DNA of 50,433 bases from an uncultured Eubacterium sp. (GTDB lineage: Bacteria; Bacillota; Clostridia; Lachnospirales; Lachnospiraceae): contig CAKRIZ010000012.1 in assembly GCA_934351445.1 (NCBI GenBank), positions 1-50,433 of the forward strand, given 5' to 3'. A program made the position numbers and the translations under genes. Every line of letters begins with the position of its first letter. Position 1 is the first letter of the stretch. Below, piece by piece: positions 42,720-50,433 of the stretch. The notes beneath the pieces were generated by a model. The model searched no databases. It saw only the letters and a program-made list of their open reading frames with translations, and had not been told where the DNA came from.

Positions 42720-45380
42720 TTATTTAATCTGTCCGCTCAGCGCGTTGACTGCTTCTGCTAACGCATCATCGACACCAGCCGGATTCTTGCCGCCTGCCTG
42801 TGCCATATTCGGGCGTCCGCCGCCGCCACCACCTACGATCGAAGCGATGCTCTTGATCAGATTACCTGCATGTGCACCTGCCTTCTGTGCCTCGTCAGTA
42901 GCCATCGCTACGAGGTTGACCTTTCCATCTGCTACGGATGCCAGCAAAATCACGCCCTCACCGAGCTTGTTTTTGAGCTGGTCGCCCAGATCACGCAGAC
43001 CATTCATGTCCACACCTTCCAGCTTGGTCGCTAAGAACTTCACGCCCTTCACATCCTGCACCTGATCCATGACATCGCCGAGTGCATCCTTTGCAGCCTT
43101 AGACTTCATAGATTCAATCTCTGCATGCAGTTCCTTGATCTCTGCCTGTAAATGTGTGATCTTCTCTATCACACCTGCGGGGTTTGTCTTTAACAGCTTT
43201 GCTGCTTCTTCTAACTGCTTTTCGATCTCATCATAATATGCAAATACATGATCTGCCGTGATCGCCTCGATACGGCGCACACCTGCAGCCACACCGGACT
43301 CGGAGATGATCTTGAATGCCTTGATATCTGCAGTATTCGCTACATGTGTACCACCACATAATTCCTTTGAGAAATCTCCCATAGATACCACGCGGACACT
43401 CTCACCATATTTCTCACCAAACAATGCCATCGCACCGGACTTTTTCGCCTCATCCACACTCATGACCTCTGTCACAACTGGAAGTGCCTCATTGATCTTG
43501 GCATTTACGATATCTTCTACCTTCTGCAGTTCCTCAGGTGTCATCGCAGAGAAATGAGAGAAGTCAAATCTGGTACGCTCCGCATCCTGATTCGAGCCCT
43601 TCTGTTCTACGTGTGTACCGAGTACTTCACGCAATGCTTTCTGTAATAAATGGGTTGCAGAGTGATTTTTGCAGATCTGTGCCCTGCGTGCGGTGTCTAT
43701 CGCAAGTGTCGCCTCATCACCAACCTTGACCATACCCTTGGTACAGGTTCCGACATGCCCGATCTTGCCACCCTTTAACTTCATGGTGTCAGTTACGGTA
43801 AACTCACCTTCTGCAGTCGTGATCACACCGGTATCACCGATCTGTCCACCCATCGTCGCATAAAAAGGAGTCTCATCCACAATCACAGTACCATTCACGC
43901 CTTCTGTCAATGCCTCTGCCAGCTCTGTCTCGGTCGTGAGTACTGTAATCTTAGACTTTGTGGTTGTATGGTCATATCCTACAAATGAGGATGTAATGGC
44001 AGGATCGATCTCATCATAGACCGTCGCATCCGCACCCATGTAGTTCGTCTCCTTGCGGGCTGCACGGGCTTTCTCCTTCTGCTCCTTCATGCATGCATCG
44101 AAGCCATCCTGATCGAGTGTATAGCCCTTCTCCTCTAAGATCTCGGCAGTCAGGTCTACCGGGAATCCGTAAGTGTCATACAGCTTGAATGCATGTTCGC
44201 CGGAAAGTGTCTTCTCTCCTGCTGCCTGCATCTGGCTCTCCATATCCGCAAGGATCTTCAAGCCCTGGTCGATCGTCTTGTTAAACTGCTCCTCTTCCTG
44301 TGTGAGCACCTTGAAAATAAAGTCCTTCTTCTCCTCAAGCTCCGGATAACCATCCTTGCTCTCGCGGATCACGGTCGCAGCGAGATCTGCCATAAATGTT
44401 CCCGGAATGCCGAGCATTCTGCCGTGTCTTGCCGCACGGCGGATCAGCCGGCGGAGTACATAACCGCGTCCCTCATTCGTCGGCATGACACCGTCAGAAA
44501 TCAAAAATGTGGTCGAACGGATATGGTCAGTGATCAGACGGATGCTGACATCATCGAGCGCATCCTGCTGGTACGTCTTACCGCACATCTGGCAGATATG
44601 GTCGCGGATCGCCTTCATTGTATCGATATCAAACACGGAATCCACATCCTGCATGACAACTGCCAGACGCTCCAGTCCCATACCGGTATCAATATTTTTA
44701 TTTTCCAACTCTGTATAACCGCCATGACCGTCACCGTTGAACTGTGTAAATACGTTGTTCCATACTTCCATGAAACGGTCGCAGTCGCAGCCTACCTTAC
44801 AATCAGGCTTGCCGCAGCCGTATTTCTCACCGCGGTCGTAGTAGATCTCGGAACACGGTCCACACGGTCCTGCGCCATGCTCCCAGAAGTTATCACATTC
44901 TCCGGTCTCAGGATCGCGGTAGAAACGTGTGATACGTTCCGGAGCTACACCTACCTCTTTCGTCCAGATGTCAAATGCTTCGTCATCCTCGCCATAGATG
45001 GAAGGATACAGACGATCCTCCTCCAGTCCGAGTACTTTGGTCAAAAACTCCCACGACCATGCAATCGCCTCATGCTTGAAATAATCTCCGAACGAAAAGT
45101 TACCCAGCATCTCAAAGAACGTCAGATGTCTGGCTGTCTTTCCCACATTCTCGATATCACCGGTACGCACACATTTCTGACAAGTCGTCACACGTCTGCG
45201 GGGTGGGATCTCCTGTCCGGTAAAATAAGGCTTTAACGGTGCCATACCTGCATTGATCAGCAACAGGCTGTTGTCGTTATGCGGAACGAGGGAAAAGCTC
45301 TTCATCGCCAGATGTCCCTTGCTCTCAAAAAATTCCAGATACATTTTGCGCAATTCATTTACGCCATACTTCTTTTTCAC
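42720..45380 (-). CDS. alaS: Alanyl-tRNA synthetase
   Basis: AlaRS charges tRNA-Ala with alanine. The catalytic domain (about 5-240, with RKMYLEFFESKGH and NDNSLLLINAGMAPLKPYFTGQ), the editing domain zinc motif (HSATHLL and later CGGTHV) and the C-terminal Gly-rich domain (GGGGGGRPNMAQAGG) are all present. The start is most likely the GTG at 45380 (VKKKYGVNELRK), eight bases after GGAGG; this gives 886 residues. No T-box antiterminator motif was found in the upstream 158 bases. Confidence 0.97.
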   Translation of the reverse strand: MKKKYGVNELRKMYLEFFESKGHLAMKSFSLVPHNDNSLLLINAGMAPLKPYFTGQEIPPRRRVTTCQKCVRTGDIENVGKTARHLTFFEMLGNFSFGDYFKHEAIAWSWEFLTKVLGLEEDRLYPSIYGEDDEAFDIWTKEVGVAPERITRFYRDPETGECDNFWEHGAGPCGPCSEIYYDRGEKYGCGKPDCKVGCDCDRFMEVWNNVFTQFNGDGHGGYTELENKNIDTGMGLERLAVVMQDVDSVFDIDTMKAIRDHICQMCGKTYQQDALDDVSIRLITDHIRSTTFLISDGVMPTNEGRGYVLRRLIRRAARHGRMLGIPGTFMADLAATVIRESKDGYPELEEKKDFIFKVLTQEEEQFNKTIDQGLKILADMESQMQAAGEKTLSGEHAFKLYDTYGFPVDLTAEILEEKGYTLDQDGFDACMKEQKEKARAARKETNYMGADATVYDEIDPAITSSFVGYDHTTTKSKITVLTTETELAEALTEGVNGTVIVDETPFYATMGGQIGDTGVITTAEGEFTVTDTMKLKGGKIGHVGTCTKGMVKVGDEATLAIDTARRAQICKNHSATHLLQKALREVLGTHVEQKGSNQDAERTRFDFSHFSAMTPEELQKVEDIVNAKINEALPVVTEVMSVDEAKKSGAMALFGEKYGESVRVVSMGDFSKELCGGTHVANTADIKAFKIISESGVAAGVRRIEAITADHVFAYYDEIEKQLEEAAKLLKTNPAGVIEKITHLQAEIKELHAEIESMKSKAAKDALGDVMDQVQDVKGVKFLATKLEGVDMNGLRDLGDQLKNKLGEGVILLASVADGKVNLVAMATDEAQKAGAHAGNLIKSIASIVGGGGGGRPNMAQAGGKNPAGVDDALAEAVNALSGQIK

Positions 45381-45411
45381 AGTGTTTCCTCCAGTCACAC
45401 GTATATATTTA

Positions 45412-45536
45412 TAATTGTCCAGTGCTATCAGCATAAAGCCTGTATTGTGACAGCTCAGCCCACGCCGTTCCGGGACACGCCTGAAGGCGTTTTCCCACTG
45501 CTATGCAGTCAACTTTGCGCATAATCCGGACAATTA
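45412..45536. repeat. Hairpin-rich segment bounded by a 9-bp inverted repeat
   Basis: TAATTGTCC (45412-45420) and GGACAATTA (45528-45536) bound a 125-bp non-coding segment with internal hairpins (CGCCT/AGGCG; ACTGC/GCAGT). Size and layout resemble the mobile repeats elsewhere in the window, but the sequence differs and I see no flanking target duplication. It lies in the alaS upstream region and may instead be leader RNA structure. Confidence 0.4.
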
Positions 45537-45538
45537 CA

Positions 45539-45688
45539 CTACTGCTTATCCTCCGCAGTCCCGGCAGCCATCTTTGCATCCTTGCGCTCACGCAGCTTTT
45601 TTCCTGCGAATACGCCACCTACACCGACTGCTGCCAGTATAACCATGATAATTACATATTGTAAAAAGCTCCCAAAAATCGCTACCAT
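45539..45688 (-). CDS. Small single-pass membrane protein, unknown function
   Basis: The 49-residue protein has one hydrophobic helix (FLQYVIIMVILAAVGVGGVFAG) followed by a charged tail (KKLRERKDAKMAAGTAEDKQ). The start at 45688 is set by AGGAGG seven bases upstream. I do not recognise the family. It lies between tetR and alaS, with the 125-bp inverted-repeat segment following it. Confidence 0.7.
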   Translation of the reverse strand: MVAIFGSFLQYVIIMVILAAVGVGGVFAGKKLRERKDAKMAAGTAEDKQ

Positions 45689-45884
45689 CGTAAAACCTCC
45701 TATTTTGTCTCTACGCGGCACAACCGGACACCCCGGCCGTGCAACCACGGATAATAGTTATATATAGCGTATCAAATTATAAACGATTTGAGGCCGATTT
45801 TCAATATCTTTCCGTAGCTTTCTTCTTTCAATCTTTCTTCGTGAAAGGCACAATAACCAGTACATCGCTTCCATTTGCTATGTG

Positions 45885-46535
45885 TTAGTTCCGGCATCTC
45901 ACATAATTTAATATCATCTCCTTCAGCAACAGCAGCTCCGGTGTGTAATCCTTATTATCCTGTGCGCCCCAGATGAAGCCACCGGCGTAATGTGCGCAGA
46001 CTGCCATCATCGTATGTACCGTCACACGCATAAACTCCTCCTCCGGTATGTCAGTCCGAAAGGTGTGATCCTCCTTCGCCTTCTCATACATCAGATGTAA
46101 TCTGGTGTTTGCAGAATACAAGGATGCATGATAGTCTGTGAACTGGTCACTCCCGCATTTCTCATGTGTGACATAATGGTTGAAATTGTCGTTATATTGC
46201 AACAGATCCTTACGATTCTGATACATTTCAATATAACTATCGAGTGTAAATATAAAACGGTCAATCGCAGGTATCTCCCCGATCGATGAGATCGGGCGTC
46301 TGGCATCTAAATCGTCCAGATATTCCTTCCACTTTGCAGCACACACAGCAATGACCAGTTCCGTCTTATTCGCATAACACCGGAACAGTGTTGCCCTGCC
46401 GACACCGGCTGCCTCTGCGATCTCGCTCATGCTGACCGCCTCTATCTTCTTCTCTACAAAAATGCGGAACGCCGTATCTATAATCCGCTTCAGCCGGTCA
46501 TTTTCTTTTTTTATCTGCTTGTCTGATTTACTCAT
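45885..46535 (-). CDS. TetR/AcrR-family transcriptional regulator
   Basis: The 216-residue protein has an N-terminal helix-turn-helix (IIDTAFRIFVEKKIEAVSMSEIA, then GVGRATLFRCYANKTEL, about residues 16-60) and an all-helical ligand-binding C-terminus. No efflux or enzyme gene lies directly beside it, so its target is unknown; autoregulation is likely. Confidence 0.92.
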   Translation of the reverse strand: MSKSDKQIKKENDRLKRIIDTAFRIFVEKKIEAVSMSEIAEAAGVGRATLFRCYANKTELVIAVCAAKWKEYLDDLDARRPISSIGEIPAIDRFIFTLDSYIEMYQNRKDLLQYNDNFNHYVTHEKCGSDQFTDYHASLYSANTRLHLMYEKAKEDHTFRTDIPEEEFMRVTVHTMMAVCAHYAGGFIWGAQDNKDYTPELLLLKEMILNYVRCRN

Positions 46536-46562
46536 TCTTATCCCCTTTTGATACCATATGTT

Positions 46563-47039
46563 CTATTGCAGTTCCACATCATCAAGCAGATCACTGCCGT
46601 CCGCAGCCCCTGTCGCGAGCTGGTCGCAGCGCTCATTCTCCGGGTGTCCGTCATGTCCTTTGACCCAGATATATTTCACCTGATGCGGCTGCATGGCCGC
46701 GAGCAATGCTTTCCACAAGTCTATATTTTTGACCGGCTTTTTGTCAGATTTTACCCAGCCTTTTTTCTGCCAGCCATCAATCCAGTGCTGGTTGAACGCA
46801 TCCGTGAGATATTTGGAATCCGAATACAGATCCACCTCACAGGGACGGTTGAGCTGCTGCAGGCCACGGATCGCCGCCATGAGCTCCATACGGTTATTCG
46901 TCGTCTTTTTATATCCGGCGGACAGCTCCTTTTCATGTACTTCCCCACGGCTGTCTACATAGCGCAGGATCGCGCCGTAGCCACCGGGCCCGTCCGGATT
47001 GCCACGCGCTGCCCCGTCTGTAAATATTGTTACTTTCAT
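46563..47039 (-). CDS. rnhA: Ribonuclease HI
   Basis: RNase HI removes RNA from RNA-DNA hybrids. The catalytic carboxylates are visible: D8 ([15 protein letters not shown]), E50 (NNRMELMAA), D72 (LYSDSKYL) and D near 138 (NERCDQLA), with the catalytic His in VKGHDGHP. Size (158) matches the E. coli enzyme. Confidence 0.96.
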   Translation of the reverse strand: MKVTIFTDGAARGNPDGPGGYGAILRYVDSRGEVHEKELSAGYKKTTNNRMELMAAIRGLQQLNRPCEVDLYSDSKYLTDAFNQHWIDGWQKKGWVKSDKKPVKNIDLWKALLAAMQPHQVKYIWVKGHDGHPENERCDQLATGAADGSDLLDDVELQ

Positions 47040-47105
47040 GGTTTCTCACTTTCTCCCGGATTCTGATACAAAATCCATACAAAATTACTCCGCAATGGGA
47101 TTTTC

Positions 47106-47858
47106 CTACTTCAACTCCTCAAAATACTGGTTCTCATGCGTAATGCGCATGATGCGTCCGGTAAATGTCGGATTGGCAATCCGGCCCAGATACTCATCGA
47201 TCACGCCGAACTCCTGCCAGCAGTGCATCGGAAAGACATATTTTGCAGACACATTTTTCAGAAAATAATCAAAGCCCTTGAACTTATGCTGCGCCAGTCT
47301 CGGATCGAGCACGACAAATGCTGCGTCAAAATACGTGTCTGCCATCAGACCGATCTGGTGCTTATAGACACGCTCAATCTTACCATTGATCAGATCACCC
47401 GCGCCTTCCCATTTCCAGTTATTCAGATCGCCCGCATGGTAGATGTGCCGTCCATCTGCCTCGACCGCAAATGCTACACCGGCATCCGTGGACAGATACG
47501 TGTGCACCTTGACATCATCAATCAGATAGTCCTCGCCATGTGTGACGTAGGTGATCTTCTCACGGATGGACGGATCGATTCCATGCTTTTGCAGAAAATT
47601 CGGACTGAGCTTCGCATCTTTTGAAATGATATAATGGATATTCTCATAACGCTCCGCGAAACGGTAGATATCCATATCAAAGTGATCCTGATGCTTGTGG
47701 CTCGCAAAAAAATACATCGGAGTATCCGCATCATAAATCGGCAGCTTGCCACCAAAATGATAACCGTTCACACGATTGCCGTTAAAATAATCAAATACGA
47801 GCACTTTCGTGTCGAGTTCCACCACGAAACAACTGTGATGAATAAATAATACGTTCAT
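47106..47858 (-). CDS. Metallo-beta-lactamase-fold hydrolase
   Basis: The 250-residue protein has the MBL metal-binding motif HKHQDHFD (H-x-H-x-D-H) and further ligands in YHAGDLN and MHCWQ. It belongs to the short UlaG/YycJ-like group of MBL proteins; the substrate cannot be told. It lies 67 bases upstream of rnhA and 14 bases after the deaminase gene, so it is probably cotranscribed with punA and mtaD. Confidence 0.88.
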   Translation of the reverse strand: MNVLFIHHSCFVVELDTKVLVFDYFNGNRVNGYHFGGKLPIYDADTPMYFFASHKHQDHFDMDIYRFAERYENIHYIISKDAKLSPNFLQKHGIDPSIREKITYVTHGEDYLIDDVKVHTYLSTDAGVAFAVEADGRHIYHAGDLNNWKWEGAGDLINGKIERVYKHQIGLMADTYFDAAFVVLDPRLAQHKFKGFDYFLKNVSAKYVFPMHCWQEFGVIDEYLGRIANPTFTGRIMRITHENQYFEELK

Positions 47859-47872
47859 AAATTCCTGTCCTC

Positions 47873-49177
47873 TTATTTCATTCTTCCGATGATCTCATTT
47901 GCCTTTGCATAGATCTCCTTCGGATCAAAGCCGATGGCAAAATTGCCGTTTTCATAGAGAATCCGTCCATTGACCATCGTCAGTACTACATTCTGTTTGC
48001 TGCCGCTGTAGACGATATTTTTCACCAGATTGTTCTCCGGCTGCATGTTTGGCTGCATCAGGTCGATCAGTATCAGATCTGCCTTTTTACCGACCGCCAG
48101 ATCATCGCAGTCACCCAGTCCCATTGCGCGCGCACCGGCTGTCGTCGCCATGTAGAGCACTTCATTCGCAGGTACCGCTGCCGCATCCATATCCTTTACC
48201 TTTGCCAGTGCAGTCGTCAAAAACATCTCGCGGAACATATCCAGACAATTGTTGCTCGCAGGCCCATCTGTACCAATCGCTACCGGAATACCCTCTGCGA
48301 CATAGCGGCTGACCGGCGCGATGCCACTCGCCAGCTTCAGATTCGATGCCGGGTTTGTCACTGCCGTAAGTCCGCGCTTTTTAAAGATCTCAAAATCCGT
48401 ATCATCCATCCATACGCAGTGATAGCCGCCGCCGCCATATTCATACATGCCAAGTGCATCCGTAAGCTGCGTCGGCGTCTTGCCGTATCGTCCGATACAC
48501 TCCTCGACCTCGAGCTTCGTCTCAGAATTGTGCAGAAATACCGGTGATTTTAATTTCTGTGCGAGTGCTGCGACTCCCTGCATCAGTTCGGGTGAAGTCG
48601 TATACTCCGCATGGAATCCCACGATAAAGCTCGTGAGGTCACTCATCTCATTGACGATGTGGTAGTTTTCCTCCATGAGTTCTACCGTGCCGCCATAGTT
48701 ATTGAGTCCACTCGTCTGTACGGTACGAAATCCCGTGTCTACCGATGCCTTTGCATCCACCGGCGGGAAAAAGTACATATCAAAATTAGATGTGATACCG
48801 CTCGTCAGATATTCCATGATACCTAAAATATTCAGCCAATAGCAGTCGTCCTCCGTGAGCTGTCCCTCACGCGGAAACACCTGCTCATTCAGCCAGTTCT
48901 GTAACGGCAGATCATCCGCATAGGAACGCAGGAATGTCATCGCCGTATGCGTATGTGCATTCTTAAATCCTGACATAATAAGCCTGCCCGCAGCATTGAT
49001 CTCGCGATCCCACAAAATGACTTCACCGGGCAGTAATACATGGCTTGTATCACTGCCATCACCAATATAGGCGATCTCATTGCCGCGCACCCACAGCTCA
49101 CCTTCTATGATCCGGTATTCATGCGCCGCATCATCCTTCAGACAAAGAATCTTCGCATTAAAAAAACGTATATTCAT
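47873..49177 (-). CDS. mtaD: Amidohydrolase, 5-methylthioadenosine/S-adenosylhomocysteine deaminase family
   Basis: This metal-dependent enzyme deaminates MTA or SAH to the inosyl forms. The metal motif NAHTHTAMTFLR, the AEYTTS segment, HNSETKLEVEECI and GTDGPASNNCLDM match the MtaD/SsnA branch. Length 434 is normal. It lies directly downstream of purine nucleoside phosphorylase, which could cleave the resulting inosyl nucleoside, suggesting a salvage pair. Guanine deaminase or chlorohydrolase relatives are alternatives. Confidence 0.87.
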   Translation of the reverse strand: MNIRFFNAKILCLKDDAAHEYRIIEGELWVRGNEIAYIGDGSDTSHVLLPGEVILWDREINAAGRLIMSGFKNAHTHTAMTFLRSYADDLPLQNWLNEQVFPREGQLTEDDCYWLNILGIMEYLTSGITSNFDMYFFPPVDAKASVDTGFRTVQTSGLNNYGGTVELMEENYHIVNEMSDLTSFIVGFHAEYTTSPELMQGVAALAQKLKSPVFLHNSETKLEVEECIGRYGKTPTQLTDALGMYEYGGGGYHCVWMDDTDFEIFKKRGLTAVTNPASNLKLASGIAPVSRYVAEGIPVAIGTDGPASNNCLDMFREMFLTTALAKVKDMDAAAVPANEVLYMATTAGARAMGLGDCDDLAVGKKADLILIDLMQPNMQPENNLVKNIVYSGSKQNVVLTMVNGRILYENGNFAIGFDPKEIYAKANEIIGRMK

Positions 49178-49198
49178 GAAATCTGTTCTCCTTTGATT

Positions 49199-50032
49199 CT
49201 ACAGTGTTTTTGCTATATGTTTGATCGTCTCGGTCAAAAGCTGCTTGAACATCGGAGCGACTGCATCCGCGGTCTCCGTGATCTCCGCATGTGTAAGCGG
49301 CTTCGGCGAGATACCTGCTGCCAGGTTGGAGATGCAGGAAACACCGACAACCTTCATGCCCATATGCTTTGCTGCCTGTGCCTCACATGCCGTAGACATG
49401 CCGACTGCGTCTGCACCCATCGCACGGCACATATTGATCTCTGCCGGAGTCTCATAAGCCGGGCCGGTGAGCTGGATATATACGCCCTCTTTCAAATGAA
49501 TGTCCAGATCGCAGGCTGCCTTTTTCACGATCTGCTGCAGATCCTCATCATAGATATGACTCATATCAGGAAACCGCGTTCCCAGTTCCTCAATGTTCGC
49601 ACCGATCAACGGTGACGGAACAAAGCAGGAAATATGATCCTTGATCAGCATGAAGTCTCCTGCATGGAAGCCCTGTCTGATACCACCGGACGCATTCGTC
49701 AGAAACAGTACTTTTGCGCCCATCATCTTCATGAGTCTGGTCGGCAGTACAACATCGGTCATTGAATAGCCCTCATAATAATGCACGCGGCCCTGCATGA
49801 TCACGACCGGCACACCCTCTACATATCCGAATACAAAGCGCCCCTTGTGCAGCGGTACGGTAGACACCGGGAATCCCTCAATATCCTTATAATCAAGTGT
49901 CGCTACGACCTCAATCTGATCGGCATAGTCACCGAGACCGGAGCCTAAGATCAGCGCTATCTCCGGTGTAAAATCGACCTTTGCTTTGACACTCTCATAA
50001 CATTTCAACAGTTTTTCATATACTTCGTTCAT
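49199..50032 (-). CDS. punA: Purine nucleoside phosphorylase, class I trimeric
   Basis: The enzyme cleaves (deoxy)inosine and guanosine with phosphate. ILGSGLGDYAD (phosphate loop), GRVHYYEGY, TNASGGI and GPAYETPAEI with the base-binding ADAVGMST are typical of the trimeric family. The start at 50032 (MNEVYEKLLKCYE) follows AAGGAG by eight bases; the longer frame runs into the mobile element. The length is 277 residues. Its leader of about 236 bases contains the intact element at 50062-50193. Confidence 0.95.
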   Translation of the reverse strand: MNEVYEKLLKCYESVKAKVDFTPEIALILGSGLGDYADQIEVVATLDYKDIEGFPVSTVPLHKGRFVFGYVEGVPVVIMQGRVHYYEGYSMTDVVLPTRLMKMMGAKVLFLTNASGGIRQGFHAGDFMLIKDHISCFVPSPLIGANIEELGTRFPDMSHIYDEDLQQIVKKAACDLDIHLKEGVYIQLTGPAYETPAEINMCRAMGADAVGMSTACEAQAAKHMGMKVVGVSCISNLAAGISPKPLTHAEITETADAVAPMFKQLLTETIKHIAKTL

Positions 50033-50061
50033 TTTCGTTCTCCTTATACCAAATTTACTTC

Positions 50062-50193
50062 GTAACTGTTCAGTACCCTCACAGTTACGATGCAAAATCC
50101 ATGAGAATCGGCTTCTCCGATGGGATTTTGCACTCCTGAATCACTTTCTTACGCCCTCAGCAGTAAATGCTTCGGGCTGTGCTGAATAGTTAC
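50062..50193. mobile_element. Intact MITE-like element in the punA leader
   Basis: The 132-bp element begins GTAACTGTTCAG and ends CTGAATAGTTAC (11 of 12 paired; 13 of 15 if extended). It is flanked by the direct repeat TTTACTTC (50054-50061 and 50194-50201). Like the copy at 23400-23533 it has a left hairpin (GTAACTG/CAGTTAC) and a middle hairpin (GCAAAATCC/GGGATTTTGC), and it has no coding capacity. The ends are similar but the interior differs, so the two are related members rather than recent copies. Confidence 0.85.
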
Positions 50194-50274
50194 TTTACTT
50201 CAATGTTAAATCTTCTACATTGACACCCATTGAAGGAAGAGTTCTTCCATCCTTCCACCGCCTTCCTACCGATT

Positions 50275-50303
50275 AGTATAGCGGATTTATGAAACAGTTA
50301 CAA
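50275..50303 (-). promoter_or_regulatory. Promoter of punA
   Basis: TTGTAA (50303-50298) and TATACT (50280-50275) are 17 bases apart. Transcription from about 50268 would carry the mobile element in the leader. Confidence 0.6.
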
Positions 50304-50362
50304 GCCACTCATTTTGTTTTTACATATGGAAATATGGATGAATTTTGTGCACATTGATAAAA

Positions 50363-50379
50363 AAGTGTCTCCGACACTT
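50363..50379 (-). terminator. Terminator of an upstream leftward gene
   Basis: AAGTGTC and GACACTT form a perfect 7-bp stem with a 3-nt loop, followed by TTTTTTATC on the minus strand. It should end a leftward gene that lies beyond the right edge of the window. Confidence 0.75.
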
Positions 50380-50384
50380 CAACT

Positions 50385-50413
50385 CCCCTGCCCCTCATTC
50401 ATGAGGGGTGGGG
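50385..50413 (+). terminator. Second, plus-strand oriented hairpin
   Basis: CCCCTCAT and ATGAGGGG pair around TC, with outer CCCC and GGGG, followed on the plus strand by TTGTTTTTTTG. No rightward gene lies directly upstream, so it may simply strengthen bidirectional termination. Nothing else is recognisable in 50204-50274 or 50304-50362. Confidence 0.6.
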
Positions 50414-50433
50414 TTGTTTTTTTGTTCTTTTTC

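Noticed and set aside
45381..45538. T-box riboswitch controlling alaS
   Set aside because: The stretch is short and lacks the conserved T-box sequence and an antiterminator/terminator pair.
50033..50274. Purine riboswitch in the punA leader
   Set aside because: The structured part has inverted ends and an 8-bp target duplication, and the conserved purine-aptamer core is absent.

Overview
The window looks like chromosomal DNA of a spore-forming, anaerobic, moderate-GC Firmicute of the Lachnospiraceae type (Clostridium cluster XIVa). The basis is a complete set of spoIIIA genes, a SpoIIM-like gene next to nudF and xerD, an anaerobic ribonucleotide reductase activase (NrdG), RNase Y, a Gram-positive LexA box before recA, and strong AGGAGG ribosome binding sites. 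Nearly every gene is on the minus strand; only a LysR regulator and a DAHP synthase read to the right. I saw no tRNA, rRNA, CRISPR array, prophage or intact insertion sequence.

Layout, left to right. 1-3.7 kb: a GGDEF gene that seems to lack its 5' end, an orphan TrpB2-type tryptophan synthase beta chain, and a divergent LysR regulator with overlapping promoters. 3.8-10.45 kb: a six-gene polyol or ketose operon (aldolase, LacI repressor, FGGY kinase, GatD-like dehydrogenase, PfkB kinase, aldo/keto reductase) behind one promoter with a perfect 22-bp LacI-type operator. 10.5-18.4 kb: fused FeoA-FeoB, GNAT, FliB, dUTPase, PlsY, Der and a DUF512 radical SAM protein. 18.5-21.8 kb: GntR (YtrA-type)/ABC ATPase/ABC permease operon. 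22-25.4 kb: aspartate kinase, nrdG and DAHP synthase. 25.5-31.4 kb: xerD, spoIIM, nudF, rny, recX and an SOS-regulated recA. 31.5-34.6 kb: acyltransferase, thioredoxin and prfC. 34.7-42.1 kb: the spoIIIA locus. 42.4-45.7 kb: rpsU, alaS and a tiny membrane protein. 45.9-50.4 kb: TetR, RNase HI, an MBL-fold protein, MTA/SAH deaminase and purine nucleoside phosphorylase.

Three things stand out. First, a family of small non-coding mobile elements (about 133 bp, terminal inverted repeats GTTACTGTTCAC or GTAACTGTTCAG, 8-bp target duplications) has two intact copies, at 23400-23533 and 50062-50193, and partial copies at 118-179 and 34655-34697. One intact copy lies in the punA leader, and one fragment sits inside the hairpin after spoIIIAH. 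Second, the spoIIIA operon is rearranged: spoIIIAB is missing from its place between AA and AC and lies 2.1 kb upstream of AA. An orphan MNT nucleotidyltransferase, a truncated HEPN (HI0074-family) gene and an AAA-ATPase/PD-(D/E)XK gene lie in between. A roughly 50-bp palindromic leader with a possible sigma-E promoter is duplicated before both AB and AA. Third, the 3.8-10.4 kb operon encodes a plausible PTS-independent route from a hexitol such as galactitol: FGGY kinase, polyol-phosphate dehydrogenase, ketose-phosphate kinase, then bisphosphate aldolase.

All assignments come from reading sequence and remembered family features; no database search was run. Several starts were moved inward from the longest open frame where a clear ribosome binding site decided it.
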